A DNA stretch of 64,000 nucleotides from Mesorhizobium sp. CAU 1732 (GTDB lineage: Bacteria > Pseudomonadota > Alphaproteobacteria > Rhizobiales > Rhizobiaceae), in NCBI RefSeq assembly GCF_039888675.1, contig NZ_JBDQQR010000002.1:472001-536000 (forward strand), read 5' to 3'. Positions 1-9,326 of the stretch are shown here, one piece after another (positions within the stretch are counted from its first letter, which is position 1; every line of letters starts with the position of its first letter). Made by a program: the position numbers and the translations under genes. A model generated the notes under the pieces. That model ran no database searches. It saw only the letters and a program-made list of their open reading frames with translations, and was not told the origin of the DNA.

Positions 1-102
1 GAACCGGGTCACGCGGCACGCAACAACAAGCAGAGCGCAGATTGCTCATCTGGAACAGGCCGCGCGAAGCGCCCGGACCAGTCGCAACAAGGGTACTGAA
101 CC

Positions 103-492
103 ATGTCACTTCTAGCCCAACTGAGGATTCTCGTTGTCGATGACACGACGACAAGCCGCCTGCTCCTTCGCGATGCGCTCGAGACGCTCGGATTCCGCAA
201 CATTCAGGTTGCGCCCGACGGCGAACAGGCGATGAAGATGATGATGACGACGCCGTCGCACCTCATCATCTCGGACATGAACATGCCGAAGATGAACGGG
301 CTGCAATTGCTGCACGCGATCCGCACCTACAAGCCGACCTCGCGCACGCCTTTCATGATCCTCACCGGCAGCCCCGACCGCGCCGTGCTGGACGAAGGCC
401 GCAAGCTCGGCCTCAACAACTATCTGACGAAGCCGTTCAACCCGGACCAATTGCGACGCGCCCTCGAAGCGATCGTCGGCAAGCTGCACTAG
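103..492 (+). CDS. cheY: single-domain response regulator, CheY-like
   Basis: A 129-residue stand-alone receiver domain. The acidic pair is D13/D14, the phosphoacceptor is D58 (SDMNMPKMNG), the switch residue is T88 (ILTGS) and the conserved lysine is K110 (LTKPF). No output domain follows, so it should act by binding a partner such as the flagellar switch, or as a phosphate sink for CheA. It lies 12 bp upstream of a CheT/CheZ-like gene on the same strand and faces the mcp-cheW-cheR-cheB-cheD run, so a chemotaxis role is well supported by context. The gene or promoter upstream of position 103 is not in the window, so its operon start is unknown. Whether it is the motor-binding CheY or a sink CheY cannot be told from sequence. 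Confidence 0.9.
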   Translation: MSLLAQLRILVVDDTTTSRLLLRDALETLGFRNIQVAPDGEQAMKMMMTTPSHLIISDMNMPKMNGLQLLHAIRTYKPTSRTPFMILTGSPDRAVLDEGRKLGLNNYLTKPFNPDQLRRALEAIVGKLH

Positions 493-504
493 GGCCAGGA
501 CCGC

Positions 505-891
505 ATGAGCCTCCCGCATCGGCACGACCAGGACACCCGCGCAGAGCCGATCACGGATGTGCTTGCCCGCATCCAGGTCGAGCTTGAAGACATCGCGCGC
601 CGCATCGACCACAACCAGGCGGCGATCGCGAAGACGACATGGGCGACGGGCGCGGCTGACCGTGACTATGTCAAGGCGATGCAGGATGCCGATCTGAGCG
701 CGCAGCGTATCGCCGGCATCGCGGATTTCCTGCGCGCCATACGCGGTGCCTCGCTTCCCGGTTGGCGCGTCGACACGAGCGCAGCGACCGGCGCCCTCAA
801 GCTCACCGAACTCGCCCGCGCGATCGGCTCCACCACCGAAGCGATCGAGCGCAAGGACGAAGCGGCCGCCGGCAACGTCGATCTGTTCTAG
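505..891 (+). CDS. CheT/CheZ-like chemotaxis protein with DxxxQ phosphatase motif
   Basis: A small helical protein of 128 residues directly downstream of cheY. Residues 55-75 form a predicted helix containing D63-L-S-A-Q67, which matches the DxxxQ catalytic signature of CheZ (D-L-T-G-Q in E. coli). The C-terminus is acidic-hydrophobic (GNVDLF), reminiscent of the CheY-binding tail of CheZ. From established knowledge, the Sinorhizobium meliloti che-operon protein CheT carries a DxxxQ helix, speeds decay of a sink CheY and binds CheR. Size and che context here fit a CheT-type protein. The assignment rests on motif and location, not on overall similarity, so an unrelated small che accessory protein remains possible. 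Confidence 0.62.
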   Translation: MSLPHRHDQDTRAEPITDVLARIQVELEDIARRIDHNQAAIAKTTWATGAADRDYVKAMQDADLSAQRIAGIADFLRAIRGASLPGWRVDTSAATGALKLTELARAIGSTTEAIERKDEAAAGNVDLF

Positions 892-916
892 ATCATTTCA
901 GGTTTTCGCGAAAACC
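889..916 (+). repeat. stop-proximal palindromic repeat, possible bidirectional terminator
   Basis: Starting at the TAG stop of the CheT-like gene, the sequence TAGATCATTTCAGG runs into the perfect 16-bp palindrome GGTTTTCGCGAAAACC (901-916). It lies between two convergent transcription units (that gene and cheD). A closely matching copy sits at the stop codon of fpr near 15.1 kb in the other orientation. A terminator role is inferred from position; there is no long T-run. Confidence 0.5.
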
Positions 917-975
917 AGAAACGGTCCGGAATTTTCGACAATCCGAAAAACGGCCGCCGCATCTGCGCGCGATGG

Positions 976-1536
976 TCAGAACAGCTCGACCGCGCCGTCG
1001 CTCTCGGGTGGCGCGACCGGGCGAATGCGCCGCTCGGCATCGAACACCTGCAAGTTCTCGCGTTCCATCAGCGACTGGCGCGCACGCCCGGAGACCGGCC
1101 AGAACTGGATCTTGCGGCCATGCTCTCCGCGAAGGCTGCCGCCGACATGGCGGATGCCCTCGGCAGCCAGAAACCCTTCGGCGAAATCGGCGTTCTGACG
1201 TCCGATGTCGGTCAGTCCGTCGATCAGGCGGGCACCGCCGAAGAGCTTGCATTCGAGACGCTCGCGGCGCGCGCCGCGACTGAGCAAAGCGTTGACCAGC
1301 AGCTCCATCGCATGGACGGCGTGACGCTGCGCCTGCGTATCGAAGTTTTGCGAGCGCCCGCCGGGAAGCAGAAAATGGTTCATGCCGCCGATGCCGGCGA
1401 GCGGGTCGCGCATGCAGGCGGCGACGCAGCTTCCCAGAAGCGTGATCAGCACCGTCTCGGCATCGTCGGTAACGTGCTGCTCGCCCTGAACCACATGAAT
1501 GCGATGGCCCAGGCGATCGGCGAGGCTGCCTCTCAT
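976..1536 (-). CDS. cheD: chemoreceptor glutamine deamidase CheD
   Basis: CheD deamidates selected receptor glutamines and tunes receptor signalling. The 186-residue product shows the family signature with the catalytic cysteine in LLGSCVAAC and the catalytic histidine in [11 protein letters not shown], followed by [11 protein letters not shown] and [10 protein letters not shown]. The start chosen (1536) makes a 4-bp ATGA overlap with the end of cheB; longer readings upstream are only cheB in another frame. The C-terminus, beyond the usual CheD fold, ends in SDGAVELF, a tail similar to those of two other che-linked proteins in the window. It is the last gene of the mcp-cheW-cheR-cheB-cheD run. 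Confidence 0.93.
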   Translation of the reverse strand: MRGSLADRLGHRIHVVQGEQHVTDDAETVLITLLGSCVAACMRDPLAGIGGMNHFLLPGGRSQNFDTQAQRHAVHAMELLVNALLSRGARRERLECKLFGGARLIDGLTDIGRQNADFAEGFLAAEGIRHVGGSLRGEHGRKIQFWPVSGRARQSLMERENLQVFDAERRIRPVAPPESDGAVELF

Positions 1537-2579
1537 CGTGCCGCCTCCGCCGCGTAGGCGGCATTGCACTGGCTGATGATGTCCGGGCCGATACGCTCGA
1601 GCGGCAGTTGCCGGGCAACCGCGCCGATCTCGAAGGCGACTTTCGGCATGCCGTAGACGACCGAGGTGGATTCGTTCTGCCCGATCGTCAGAGCGCCGGC
1701 CTGCCGCAGCGCAAGCAGGCCCTGCGCGCCGTCGCGGCCCATGCCCGTCAGGATGACCCCGACCGAAGCTTTGCCGGCTGTCTTCGCGAGCGACTGGAAG
1801 AGGACGTCGACCGACGGGCGATGTCCGTTCACTGTCGGCTCGGCAACGAGCCTGCAACGGCTTTGCGTCGTGCCGACTACCTGAAGGTGGCAGTCTCCGC
1901 CGGGCGCGAGGTAGATCTGCCCCGCTTCGAGCGCGGCTCCGTCAGTCGCTTCGGACACATGCGCGGCGCAGGTGCGATTGAGCCGTTCCGCGAAGCTCTT
2001 GGTGAACGTGCCGGGCATGTGCTGCGTGATGACGGTCGGCGGGCAGTTCGCCGGAAAGGCCGACAGCACCGTCAGCAATGCCTCGACACCACCCGTCGAA
2101 GACCCGATCGCGACGATGCGCCCGTCTGACCGAAAGACGCCGTCTCCGACGCCTGTCGAAGCGCGGTCGCCCACCGGTCTTACCCGTGAGAGTGCGGCCG
2201 CCTTCACCTTGTTCGGCAGGTCGGCAAAGGCGATCTCGGCCGGGACGCCGGCCATCGGCTTGCCGATGCAATCGAACGCGCCAAGTTCGAGCGCCGCAAG
2301 GCTCACATCGGCGCCGTTCTGCGTCAGCGTCGACACCATGATGACCGGCATCGGGCGCAGCCGCATGATTTTCTCGAGGAAGCTCAGCCCGTTCATGTTG
2401 GGCATCTCGACGTCGAGCGTGATGACGTCGGGATTGAGCTGCTTGATCGCTTCGCGTGCTTCCAGCGGATCGCCGGCCTGGCCGATGACCGTGATCTCAG
2501 GGTCGCGGCGCAGCACCGCGGAGATCAGGCTGCGCATCGTGGGGCTGTCGTCGACGACGAGAACCTTCACCTGACTCAT
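1533..2579 (-). CDS. cheB: chemotaxis response regulator protein-glutamate methylesterase CheB
   Basis: A 348-residue two-domain enzyme that removes methyl groups from receptor glutamates when phosphorylated. The N-terminal receiver has D10/D11 and phosphoacceptor D56 ([12 protein letters not shown]). The C-terminal methylesterase shows the serine motif [11 protein letters not shown], the histidine motif ITQHMPGTF and the aspartate motif GMGRDGAQG. Length is normal for CheB. It overlaps cheR upstream and cheD downstream by ATGA tetranucleotides, so translation is probably coupled. A second CheB, with a different linker, lies at 50.8-51.9 kb. Confidence 0.96.
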   Translation of the reverse strand: MSQVKVLVVDDSPTMRSLISAVLRRDPEITVIGQAGDPLEAREAIKQLNPDVITLDVEMPNMNGLSFLEKIMRLRPMPVIMVSTLTQNGADVSLAALELGAFDCIGKPMAGVPAEIAFADLPNKVKAAALSRVRPVGDRASTGVGDGVFRSDGRIVAIGSSTGGVEALLTVLSAFPANCPPTVITQHMPGTFTKSFAERLNRTCAAHVSEATDGAALEAGQIYLAPGGDCHLQVVGTTQSRCRLVAEPTVNGHRPSVDVLFQSLAKTAGKASVGVILTGMGRDGAQGLLALRQAGALTIGQNESTSVVYGMPKVAFEIGAVARQLPLERIGPDIISQCNAAYAAEAAR

Positions 2580-3463
2580 GCAGAGGCGTCCTTCAGACGA
2601 TAGGTCGTCAGCCCGTCGGTTTCGAAGCGCTTCATTTCGGTAACGCGTTCCGAATGACCCACATAGAGACGCCCGCCCGGATTCAGCAGCGGCGCAAACC
2701 GCGTCCAGATGCGCGCCTGCGTCGGTTCGTCGAAATAGATCACCACGTTGCGGCAGAAGATGGCGTCGAACGTGCCCTTCATCGGCCAGTGGCCCATCAA
2801 ATTGAGCTCGCGGAAGGACACCATGCGCCGCATCTCGTCTCCGGCACCCCAGGCCTCGCGGTCACCGTCCTTGACGCGCACCATCCAGCGGTCGCGCAGG
2901 GCGGCAGGCACCGGCTGCACGGCCTCGTCGGAGTAGACTGCCGCGCGCCCGGTCCGGATCACGTTCGGATCGATGTCGGTCGCCAGGATGCGAATGTCAT
3001 GGTCGGCCGCGTCCGGCATCATGCCGAGGATCGTCAGCGCGATGGAGTAAGGCTCCTGCCCCGTCGAGCAACCGGCGGACCAGAAGCGCACGCGGCCGCG
3101 CGCGCGCGCCAGCGTCATCAGCTCGGGCAGGACGTTCGACTTCAGATGTTCGAAATGGTGCGGTTCGCGAAAGTAGCGCGTCACATTGGTGGTGAGCGCC
3201 GCGAGCATGTTCTGGCGTTCGCTGACGCCGTCGGTGCCGGCCACGAACCGGCAGTAATCGCGAAAGCTCTCGAGCCCCAGCGCCCGCAACCGCTTTGCAA
3301 GCCTGGAATAGACGAGCGACGCCTTGCTTTCCTGCAACGCGATGCCGGCGTCGTCGTACAGCATCCGCGCGATCGACACGAAGTCGTCATTGGTGAACGT
3401 GAACTCGCCCTCGACAAGCGTCTTCTTACGATCGTTGGCGGGCGACCGGGCGGCGGTGCTCAT
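2576..3463 (-). CDS. cheR: chemotaxis protein methyltransferase CheR
   Basis: S-adenosylmethionine-dependent methyltransferase of receptor glutamates, 295 residues. The N-terminal helical domain contains [17 protein letters not shown], the SAM-binding loop is [14 protein letters not shown], and [14 protein letters not shown] and LYVGHSERV close the catalytic domain. The start at 3463 overlaps the cheW stop as ATGA; the open frame extending further upstream belongs to cheW in another frame. The linked receptor ends in a WEEF-type pentapeptide, the kind of tail that docks CheR on receptors, so this enzyme is its likely partner. Confidence 0.95.
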   Translation of the reverse strand: MSTAARSPANDRKKTLVEGEFTFTNDDFVSIARMLYDDAGIALQESKASLVYSRLAKRLRALGLESFRDYCRFVAGTDGVSERQNMLAALTTNVTRYFREPHHFEHLKSNVLPELMTLARARGRVRFWSAGCSTGQEPYSIALTILGMMPDAADHDIRILATDIDPNVIRTGRAAVYSDEAVQPVPAALRDRWMVRVKDGDREAWGAGDEMRRMVSFRELNLMGHWPMKGTFDAIFCRNVVIYFDEPTQARIWTRFAPLLNPGGRLYVGHSERVTEMKRFETDGLTTYRLKDASA

Positions 3464-3924
3464 GCGGCTTCCGCCTCTCGCCCGGGCAGGATGTGGTCGA
3501 GACCGACAAGCCCCATCATGCGCCCGTCCACCGCGAGGATGCCGCGGATGAAGGCTTTGACCGTATCGCTCGCCACCGCCGGAGTCGGCTGGATCATGTC
3601 TTCGGTGACGCTCAGTATGTCGCACACCGCATCCACGAGAAGGCCCGCTTCCTGATCGCCGGAGCGCACGACGATGATGACGTGGCGCGCTTCGGGCTCG
3701 GTGAAGCCGAAGCCGAGCCTGGCGCTCAGGTCGATGATCGGCAGCACGGTCCCGCGCAGATTGATCACGCCGCGCACGAAGGACTGGGCGTGCGGCAGCG
3801 GGGTGGCGGGCGCCCAGCCGCGGATTTCGCGCACGGACATGACGTCGATGCAGAATTCCTGCTCCCCCACCTTGAAGGCGATCAGTTCCTGTTGGCGGCC
3901 GGTGGAAGCGGTGGCTGTGCTCAT
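3460..3924 (-). CDS. cheW: chemotaxis coupling protein CheW
   Basis: A 154-residue single CheW domain linking receptors to CheA. Recognisable parts are [19 protein letters not shown] at the N-terminus, the conserved [17 protein letters not shown] core, and the C-terminal [19 protein letters not shown]. It sits 8 bp after the receptor gene and overlaps cheR by ATGA. No CheA gene accompanies it in this locus inside the window, so it must work with a CheA encoded beyond position 1, elsewhere in the genome, or with the CheA at 58.4-60.5 kb. Confidence 0.94.
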   Translation of the reverse strand: MSTATASTGRQQELIAFKVGEQEFCIDVMSVREIRGWAPATPLPHAQSFVRGVINLRGTVLPIIDLSARLGFGFTEPEARHVIIVVRSGDQEAGLLVDAVCDILSVTEDMIQPTPAVASDTVKAFIRGILAVDGRMMGLVGLDHILPGREAEAA

Positions 3925-3932
3925 GATGTGCC

Positions 3933-5885
3933 TCAGAACTCTTCCCAGCCCTCGTCGGCCGGCTGCTGGGCGAGCAGCGCCGCCGCCTGACCGCCACCGC
4001 TCGATACCGTCTTCAGGGCCGGAGCCGAATGGCGCGGTTGCGGCCGGGACACGGTGCGCGCGGCGACGACCTTGCGCGCCGGATGACCCTCGGACTGTGC
4101 ACCAAGCCTGAACTTGGAGACCAGCCGCGCGAGATCGTCGGCTTCCTGCGCGAGGCTGTGGCTTGCCGCCGTGGACTGCTCGACCATGGCCGCATTCTGC
4201 TGCGTGACCTGGTCCATCTGGTTGACGGCCGAGTTGACCTCGCCCAGCCCGGTCGACTGCTCGCGGGCGGATGCCGCGATTTCCGTCACGAGACCGGTGA
4301 TCTCCGACACCTGCGCCAGGATCTTTTCCAGCGCCACGCCGGTTTGCCCGACGAGATCGACGCCCTGGTCGACCTGCTGCGTCGATGTCGAGATGAGGCC
4401 CTTGATCTCCTTGGCCGCTTCGGCGGAGCGTTGCGCAAGCGCGCGCACTTCCGATGCGACGACCGCGAAGCCGCGTCCCGCCTCGCCCGCACGCGCCGCC
4501 TCGACACCCGCATTGAGCGCGAGAAGGTTGGTCTGGAAGGCAATCTCGTCGATCACGCCGATGATCTGGCCGATCTGCTGCGAGGAACGCTCGATCTGCG
4601 CCATGGCGGCGACGGCTTCGCGAACTACGGCGCCCGACTTCTCGGCACCGATACGCGCCTGATTGGTCACGTCCGAAGCCTGATGAGCACCTTCAGCCGT
4701 CTTGCGCACCGTTGCGGTGATCTGGTCGAGGGCGGCTGCCGTCTCTTCCAGGCTTGCAGCCTGCTGCTCGGTGCGGCGCGACAGATCGTCGGCCGCCTGG
4801 CTGATCTCGCCCGTGCCGTTGCGCATGCCGTCGATCGCGCCCGAAATATCGGCCATCGTCTCCTGCAATTGCTGGGCGGTAACGTTGAAGTCGTCCTTCA
4901 GCTTCTGGGTCTTCGGCGCGAACGGCGCGGTGATGCGGAACGTCAGGTCGCCATTGGCGAGCGCCGAAAGGCCGGATGCGAGATTGGAGATCGCGATGTG
5001 GTCTTCTTCCGCCTCGCGCGCCTTCTCCATCTCGTTGCGCGAGCGTTCGCCCTCGGCGGCGACACGGGCATGGCCGGTTTCTTCCTCGAGACGGATCTTC
5101 GCGATCGCGGCGTCCTTGAACACCAGCACGGCCCTGGCCATCTCGCCGATCTCGTCCTTGCGGGCGACGGCGGGAATCTCGACCGAATTGTCGCCGGAAG
5201 CCAGCCGGCCCATCACCTGCGTCAGCGCATTGACCGGCGTTGCGATCATGCGGCTCAACAGGACGCCGAGCGCGCTCGCGATCAGCACGCCGCACATCAC
5301 GCCGATCAGCAGGACGGTCTGGTTGAAGTCGAGCGCGGCCGACGCGGTGGCGCGAGCGTCCGCGATCTTCGCGTTTGCGTTGGCACTGACCGTGTCGATG
5401 GCGCTTTCGATGCCCTCCATGTAGTCGTCCGCGCTGCCGTTTCGTCCGACCATGTCGACAGCCTTGAAACGATGGATCGGGTCGGCGGCGAATTTCTGGC
5501 CTGCCTCGACGACATTGGTCCACCAGGCGCTCTTCGCGGCTGCGGCCGCATCGACGGCGGCGACCAGTTCCGCGTCGCCATTTGCCAGATCGCGAATGGT
5601 CGCGAGATGCGCGTCGAAGGCATCGCGGTGGCGTTCCAGCCGTTCGATGTAGTAGGCGTCATTGGTCAGCAGGAAGCCGCGATAGCTGTTTTCCTGGCGT
5701 GAGAGACGAAATTCCGCGCCGTTGGCCTCTTCCAGTATCCGGTCCACGGAAACGCGCTGCTGTTCCGCTGCGCGTGTGGCCGACAGGTTCCAGTAGATCG
5801 CCGCGCTCATCGCGATGATCGTTGCAACGACGGCAAAGAACGCAAGCCCGAGCTTGCGCGAAATGTTGAGATTAGCGAAAAACAC
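3933..5885 (-). CDS. methyl-accepting chemotaxis protein with C-terminal WEEF pentapeptide
   Basis: A transmembrane chemoreceptor of about 650 residues. A first membrane segment ([19 protein letters not shown]) is followed by a helical periplasmic domain of about 150 residues and a second membrane segment ([19 protein letters not shown]). A HAMP domain comes next, then a cytoplasmic signalling domain with the receptor tip [20 protein letters not shown]. The protein ends in GWEEF, matching the xWxxF pentapeptide that recruits CheR/CheB. The start is uncertain: ATG codons at 5942 and 5927 are in frame but lack a clear ribosome binding site. The GTG at 5885 follows GGGGGT at good spacing and places the membrane segment where receptors normally have it, so I prefer it. 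First gene of the mcp-cheW-cheR-cheB-cheD run. Confidence 0.92.
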   Translation of the reverse strand: MFFANLNISRKLGLAFFAVVATIIAMSAAIYWNLSATRAAEQQRVSVDRILEEANGAEFRLSRQENSYRGFLLTNDAYYIERLERHRDAFDAHLATIRDLANGDAELVAAVDAAAAAKSAWWTNVVEAGQKFAADPIHRFKAVDMVGRNGSADDYMEGIESAIDTVSANANAKIADARATASAALDFNQTVLLIGVMCGVLIASALGVLLSRMIATPVNALTQVMGRLASGDNSVEIPAVARKDEIGEMARAVLVFKDAAIAKIRLEEETGHARVAAEGERSRNEMEKAREAEEDHIAISNLASGLSALANGDLTFRITAPFAPKTQKLKDDFNVTAQQLQETMADISGAIDGMRNGTGEISQAADDLSRRTEQQAASLEETAAALDQITATVRKTAEGAHQASDVTNQARIGAEKSGAVVREAVAAMAQIERSSQQIGQIIGVIDEIAFQTNLLALNAGVEAARAGEAGRGFAVVASEVRALAQRSAEAAKEIKGLISTSTQQVDQGVDLVGQTGVALEKILAQVSEITGLVTEIAASAREQSTGLGEVNSAVNQMDQVTQQNAAMVEQSTAASHSLAQEADDLARLVSKFRLGAQSEGHPARKVVAARTVSRPQPRHSAPALKTVSSGGGQAAALLAQQPADEGWEEF

Positions 5886-6092
5886 GTTTGACCCCCGACG
5901 TCTCGCGTCGTGATCCGACAGCCTCATGCCGGATCGCCCCATCCTGCCCGCAAGTTGCAGGCGCCCGCTTCACTGATGTCGGGACAAGATTAAAAAGCAC
6001 CTAATGGAGCCTCGCTGCGGGCCTGAAAATCGACGCGTTTGGCGCGACGTGCGATGACGCGGCGGAAGCGTTGCGCGCAAGACGGGTCTGGC

Positions 6093-7361
6093 TCATAGCT
6101 CGGCGCGGGCCCGCCCGGACTGGGGCTGCTGCAGCCGGTCCAGATGCCGCCGGATGTGTGCGGCTTCGGCGGGCGTGTTGGCGATCGAAATCGCCTTCTC
6201 GTAAGCGCCGCGCGCTTCACGGACACGTCCCAATTGTTGGAGAAACGCGCCACGCACGCCGTGGAAATGAAAGTAACCGGCAAGCGGGCCGGAAAGCGGC
6301 TCGATCAGCGCAAGCGCCTCCTCCGGCCCCGCATGCTTCGAGACGGCGACGGCCCGGTTCAGCGTCACGACCGGCGATGGCGTAAGCTGCTCCAGTATCT
6401 GGTAATACCGGTCGATCGTAATCCAGTCGGTGTCGGCGGCCGTCTTCGCCTTGGCGTGCTCATAGGCGATCGCCGCCTGAAGCTGGTACGAGCCGGCCCG
6501 TCCGTGCCGCGCCGCCTTCTCGATCAGCGCACCTGCCTCGGCGATCAGCTTGCCGCGCCACAGGCCGCGATCCTGATCCTCGAGCAGGATGATCTCGCCC
6601 TCGGCATCGATGCGGGCAGGCGCGCGCGCATGCTGGAAAAGCATCAATGCGGTCAGCCCCATCAGCTCCGGTTCGGCCGGATAGAGCCGCAGCAGGAGAT
6701 AGCCGAGCCGGATGGCCTCGTCGCAGAGCGGCTCGCGGATATGCGCGTCCCCGCCGCTGGCCGAATAGCCTTCGTTGAAGAGCAGATAGACCATCGCGGC
6801 GACGCTCGCGATCCGCTCGACGCGCTCCACGGCCGAGGGCGTTTCGAATGCGACGCCGGCGGCCGCGACCTTGCGCTTGGCGCGGGTGATGCGCTGCTCC
6901 ATCGCGGCTTCGGAGACGAGAAACGCACGGGCGATCTCGGATACCGAGAGACCCGAGACGATACGCAGGGCAAGGGCGATCTGCTGCGTTGCCGGCAGGT
7001 CGGGATGGCAGCAGATGAACAGCAGGCGCAACACGTCGTCGCGATAATCGGCATTGTCGAGCCGCTCCGCCATCGAGGGTTCGGCATCGTCGAGGTCGGA
7101 GAGCTTTTCCTCGTCCGGCAGCGCGACGTTGCGGCTCGACTTGCGGATCGTATCGATCGCCGCATTGCGCCCGACGAAAATGAGCCAGGCGGCGGGATCG
7201 CGGGGCGGTCCCTTCTGCGGCCAGTTTTTAAGGGCCTTGAGGCACGCCTCCTGAAAGGCTTCTTCCGCGGTATCGAGGTCGCGGAAATAGCGCATCAGCG
7301 CGCCGACCACCTGGGGCCGGACGGATGAGAGCGCTTGGTCGATCCAGGAGATGTCGGGCAC
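6093..7361 (-). CDS. ECF42-type RNA polymerase sigma factor with C-terminal TPR-like extension
   Basis: A 422-residue sigma factor. Residues 1-180 hold sigma-70 regions 2 and 4 (AEEAFQEACLKALKNW, PAAWLIFVGRNAAIDTIRK, LSVSEIARAFLVSEAAMEQR). The remaining 240 residues are helical, with PSPVVTLNRAVAVSKHAGPE typical of the extension seen in this group. In ECF42 systems the sigma factor is encoded with one or more DGPF proteins, exactly as here. The start is the GTG at 7361, preceded by AAGAGGAATAAA; the upstream DGPF gene ends only 1 bp before it. No anti-sigma factor is visible, as expected for the group. Target genes are unknown. Confidence 0.88.
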   Translation of the reverse strand: MPDISWIDQALSSVRPQVVGALMRYFRDLDTAEEAFQEACLKALKNWPQKGPPRDPAAWLIFVGRNAAIDTIRKSSRNVALPDEEKLSDLDDAEPSMAERLDNADYRDDVLRLLFICCHPDLPATQQIALALRIVSGLSVSEIARAFLVSEAAMEQRITRAKRKVAAAGVAFETPSAVERVERIASVAAMVYLLFNEGYSASGGDAHIREPLCDEAIRLGYLLLRLYPAEPELMGLTALMLFQHARAPARIDAEGEIILLEDQDRGLWRGKLIAEAGALIEKAARHGRAGSYQLQAAIAYEHAKAKTAADTDWITIDRYYQILEQLTPSPVVTLNRAVAVSKHAGPEEALALIEPLSGPLAGYFHFHGVRGAFLQQLGRVREARGAYEKAISIANTPAEAAHIRRHLDRLQQPQSGRARAEL

Positions 7362-7362
7362 T

Positions 7363-7725
7363 TTATTCCTCTTGTGGTGCGAAGGCCGCGATCGGCCTGA
7401 CCTCGATGCCGCCGAATTCGCGTTCACGGGCGAGGTGCTTGCCGGCTTCGATCGCGTCTTCCAGCGACGCGCAGTCGACCACCCAGAAGCCGAGCAACTG
7501 TTCCTTGGTTTCGGCGAACGGCCCATCGACCACCAGCGGATCCTGCCCGGCCTTGACGAAGGTCGCGGCCGTCGTGGGCATCAGGCGCAGGCGCGGTCCG
7601 AATGTGCTCCTGGCGGTGATTTTGGCCTCCGCGCCGCGCACGCGCTCCATCATCGCGTCGTCTTCCTCCTTGGAAAGACCGCAAACGGCAGCTTCGTTGT
7701 TGTAGCAGAGAAGGGCGTAAAGCAT
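7363..7725 (-). CDS. DGPF (YCII-related) protein, ECF42 partner
   Basis: A 120-residue protein of the YCII-like superfamily beginning MLYALLCYNNE. It contains the eponymous DGPFAETKEQLLGF motif, with the usual C-terminal EVRPIAAF. The ATG at 7725 has a good ribosome binding site (CGAGGAAGCC). The gene ends 1 bp before the sigma-factor start, so the two form an operon. Proteins of this group are regularly paired with ECF42 sigma factors and are among their proposed targets; their biochemical role is not established. Confidence 0.9.
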   Translation of the reverse strand: MLYALLCYNNEAAVCGLSKEEDDAMMERVRGAEAKITARSTFGPRLRLMPTTAATFVKAGQDPLVVDGPFAETKEQLLGFWVVDCASLEDAIEAGKHLAREREFGGIEVRPIAAFAPQEE

Positions 7726-7831
7726 GGCTTCCTCGTTGCTTGGTCTCAGGACGTGCGAGTATGGCCCGCGCCGACAGACGCGGTCCATTTTATTTGCGTG
7801 ATCGAGGGCGGGTGTCTTCCCCATCCTGCGG

Positions 7832-8038
7832 ACCCCCACCCCTAACCCATCCTGGGCGAGCCACGCGTCGCACCCCCACCCCTTACCCCTCCCCACAAGG
7901 GGGAGGGAGACGTTGGTGTCCCGCCATTTCCAGCAACGCTGGTGTCGAGGCTGCGCGCATGTGTTCCCCTCCCCCTTGTGGGGGTCCGCAGGACGGGCGA
8001 GACGCGTGGCTCGCCCAGGACCGGTTAGGGGTGGGGGT
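7832..8038. repeat. long imperfect inverted repeat, palindromic element type A
   Basis: Left arm 7832-7907 and right arm 7966-8038 are imperfect reverse complements around a loop of about 58 bp. Both contain a C-rich core of the form ACCCCTCCCCACAAGGGGG and a GGCGAGCCACGCGTC-like block. It fills the gap between the DGPF gene and the hypothetical gene at 8.1 kb. A shorter relative in the opposite orientation lies between hyuA and hyuB near 18.3 kb, sharing part of the loop (GCGGGACACCAA versus ACGGGACACCAA). No reading frame here is credible. Confidence 0.8.
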
Positions 8039-8069
8039 AAACACGGGGCTGTCCATGCGAGCGCTGCCG

Positions 8070-8822
8070 TCACGACGTATCCGGCGGGTCCAGCGCCTCG
8101 CGTGCGAAATGATGCAGGTCGGCGAGGATGCCGTGGATTTCGTGTGTCGGTCTCAGCCGATAACCGGGCGGGCGGCCGGGCTTCAGCGGCGACAGGCGGC
8201 GCGGGCCGTTGTGCGCAGTTGAACGGCTTTGACGCGCCCGCCAGCGGGCAAAACGGTGGGCGTGCTTCGGCAGGTCGTCGAGTGCCGCGGCAAGCGCCCG
8301 GAGCCTGAGGTTAAGGCGCGTCGCGTCCAGCGGATCGTCGGGCGCGGGCGGCGGCGGGAGCCGATGCCGCGCCGTGGCGCCGGGGACGCAAATGCGCGGC
8401 GCCGCATGCGCCGGCACAAAGCGGCGGCGGGCGCGCCCCGGCAGGCGCACCGGATCGAACAGCGGCAGGACATGCGTGCGCGTGGCGCGGCCTTTTGCGG
8501 CCTGCCCGGCGGGAAGGCGCGCGAACCCGGCTGACGGCATGACGGCGGCGATGCCGAAGCTGCGCGGAGCGGGCACGGCGGGGGTGGCCTCGCGCTTTCG
8601 CGGACGTGCCGGCGGCGGGGTCACGACGAGCCCATGCGCGGCGACGATGATGAGCCGCCGCGCTGCGGCTTCCGCCGGGCGCAGCAGCCGCAGCACGGCG
8701 CGGTGGAGATGGCGCGGCAGGGTCGGGCGGCAATCGGCGGTGATGCAGGCCATCGCCACGAGGGTTACCATCACGCGCTTCAGCGCCTGACGATTCGTCT
8801 CGATCGCGGCCTTCCAGTCCAT
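8070..8822 (-). CDS. conserved hypothetical protein, proline/arginine-rich
   Basis: A 250-residue protein that I do not assign to a function. It starts MDWKAAIETNRQALKRVMVTLVAMAC, which may be a short N-terminal membrane segment, and continues with a basic, proline-rich region containing FDPVRLPGRARRRFVP. It ends with LKPGRPPGYRLRPTHEIHGI and a DLHHFAREAL helix. The ATG at 8822 is preceded by GGCGCGGAGGATGCG, a strong ribosome binding site. Proteins with this general layout seem familiar from rhizobial genomes, but that is recollection rather than evidence. The gene stands alone between two repeat-rich intergenic stretches. Confidence 0.65.
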   Translation of the reverse strand: MDWKAAIETNRQALKRVMVTLVAMACITADCRPTLPRHLHRAVLRLLRPAEAAARRLIIVAAHGLVVTPPPARPRKREATPAVPAPRSFGIAAVMPSAGFARLPAGQAAKGRATRTHVLPLFDPVRLPGRARRRFVPAHAAPRICVPGATARHRLPPPPAPDDPLDATRLNLRLRALAAALDDLPKHAHRFARWRARQSRSTAHNGPRRLSPLKPGRPPGYRLRPTHEIHGILADLHHFAREALDPPDTS

Positions 8823-8988
8823 CGCATCCTCCGCGCCTCTTTGGTCAAGGCGGCGGGATTATCCCGCGGGATGGGAGGGGGTGGATAAAATGGCGGGGAG
8901 TTCGGAGGGGGTATTTCGCAAGTGATTGATCGGGCGTCGGAAACGGTTTTGGCGATGCGGAAATCTTTCCACCGGCGGTCTACCTCAA

Positions 8989-9232
8989 CTTCGTCATTCT
9001 CGGGCGACTGGAGCGCAGCGGAGGGAGACCCGGGAATCCATGCCTCGCCCGTTGGTGACGAGCGGGGTGGTCCCGATGGTTCGCCATCTCGGATCGTCGC
9101 ACGCGCGCCCGGTTCTGCACCACCCTGCGACGGAACCGGCGAGGCATGGATCCCCGGGTCTGCGCATCGAGCTTCGCTCAATGCTCCGCCCGAGGATGAC
9201 GAAGTGGATGGGGATGCCTTGAGATGGCGAAG
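8989..9232. repeat. 244-bp direct repeat, copy 1
   Basis: Runs from CTTCGTCATTCTCGGGCGAC to CTTGAGATGGCGAAG and matches copy 2 at a constant offset of 338 bp, with scattered substitutions. The unit is itself an imperfect palindrome. Its ends CTTCGTCATTCTCGGGCG and CGCCCGAGGATGACGAAG are nearly reverse complements, as are the internal GGGAATCCATGCCT and AGGCATGGATCCC blocks. This is typical of non-coding palindromic dispersed elements. Confidence 0.8.
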
Positions 9233-9326
9233 CTGGGAGGTTCTGCCTTGAGGATGGCGAAGGGTGGGTGAAGCTCACCGAAAACCGTCACCGCCTCCGA
9301 ACGTGGCCCAGCCGAAACCACCCCAC

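Noticed and set aside
5990..6283. Short minus-strand frame overlapping the end of the sigma-factor gene
   Set aside because: Different frame from the sigma factor, no ribosome binding site and no similarity I recognise.
7832..8038. Possible CRISPR or attachment site in the C-rich repeats
   Set aside because: The repeats are one inverted pair with a unique loop, not regularly spaced direct repeats, and no cas or integrase gene is present.
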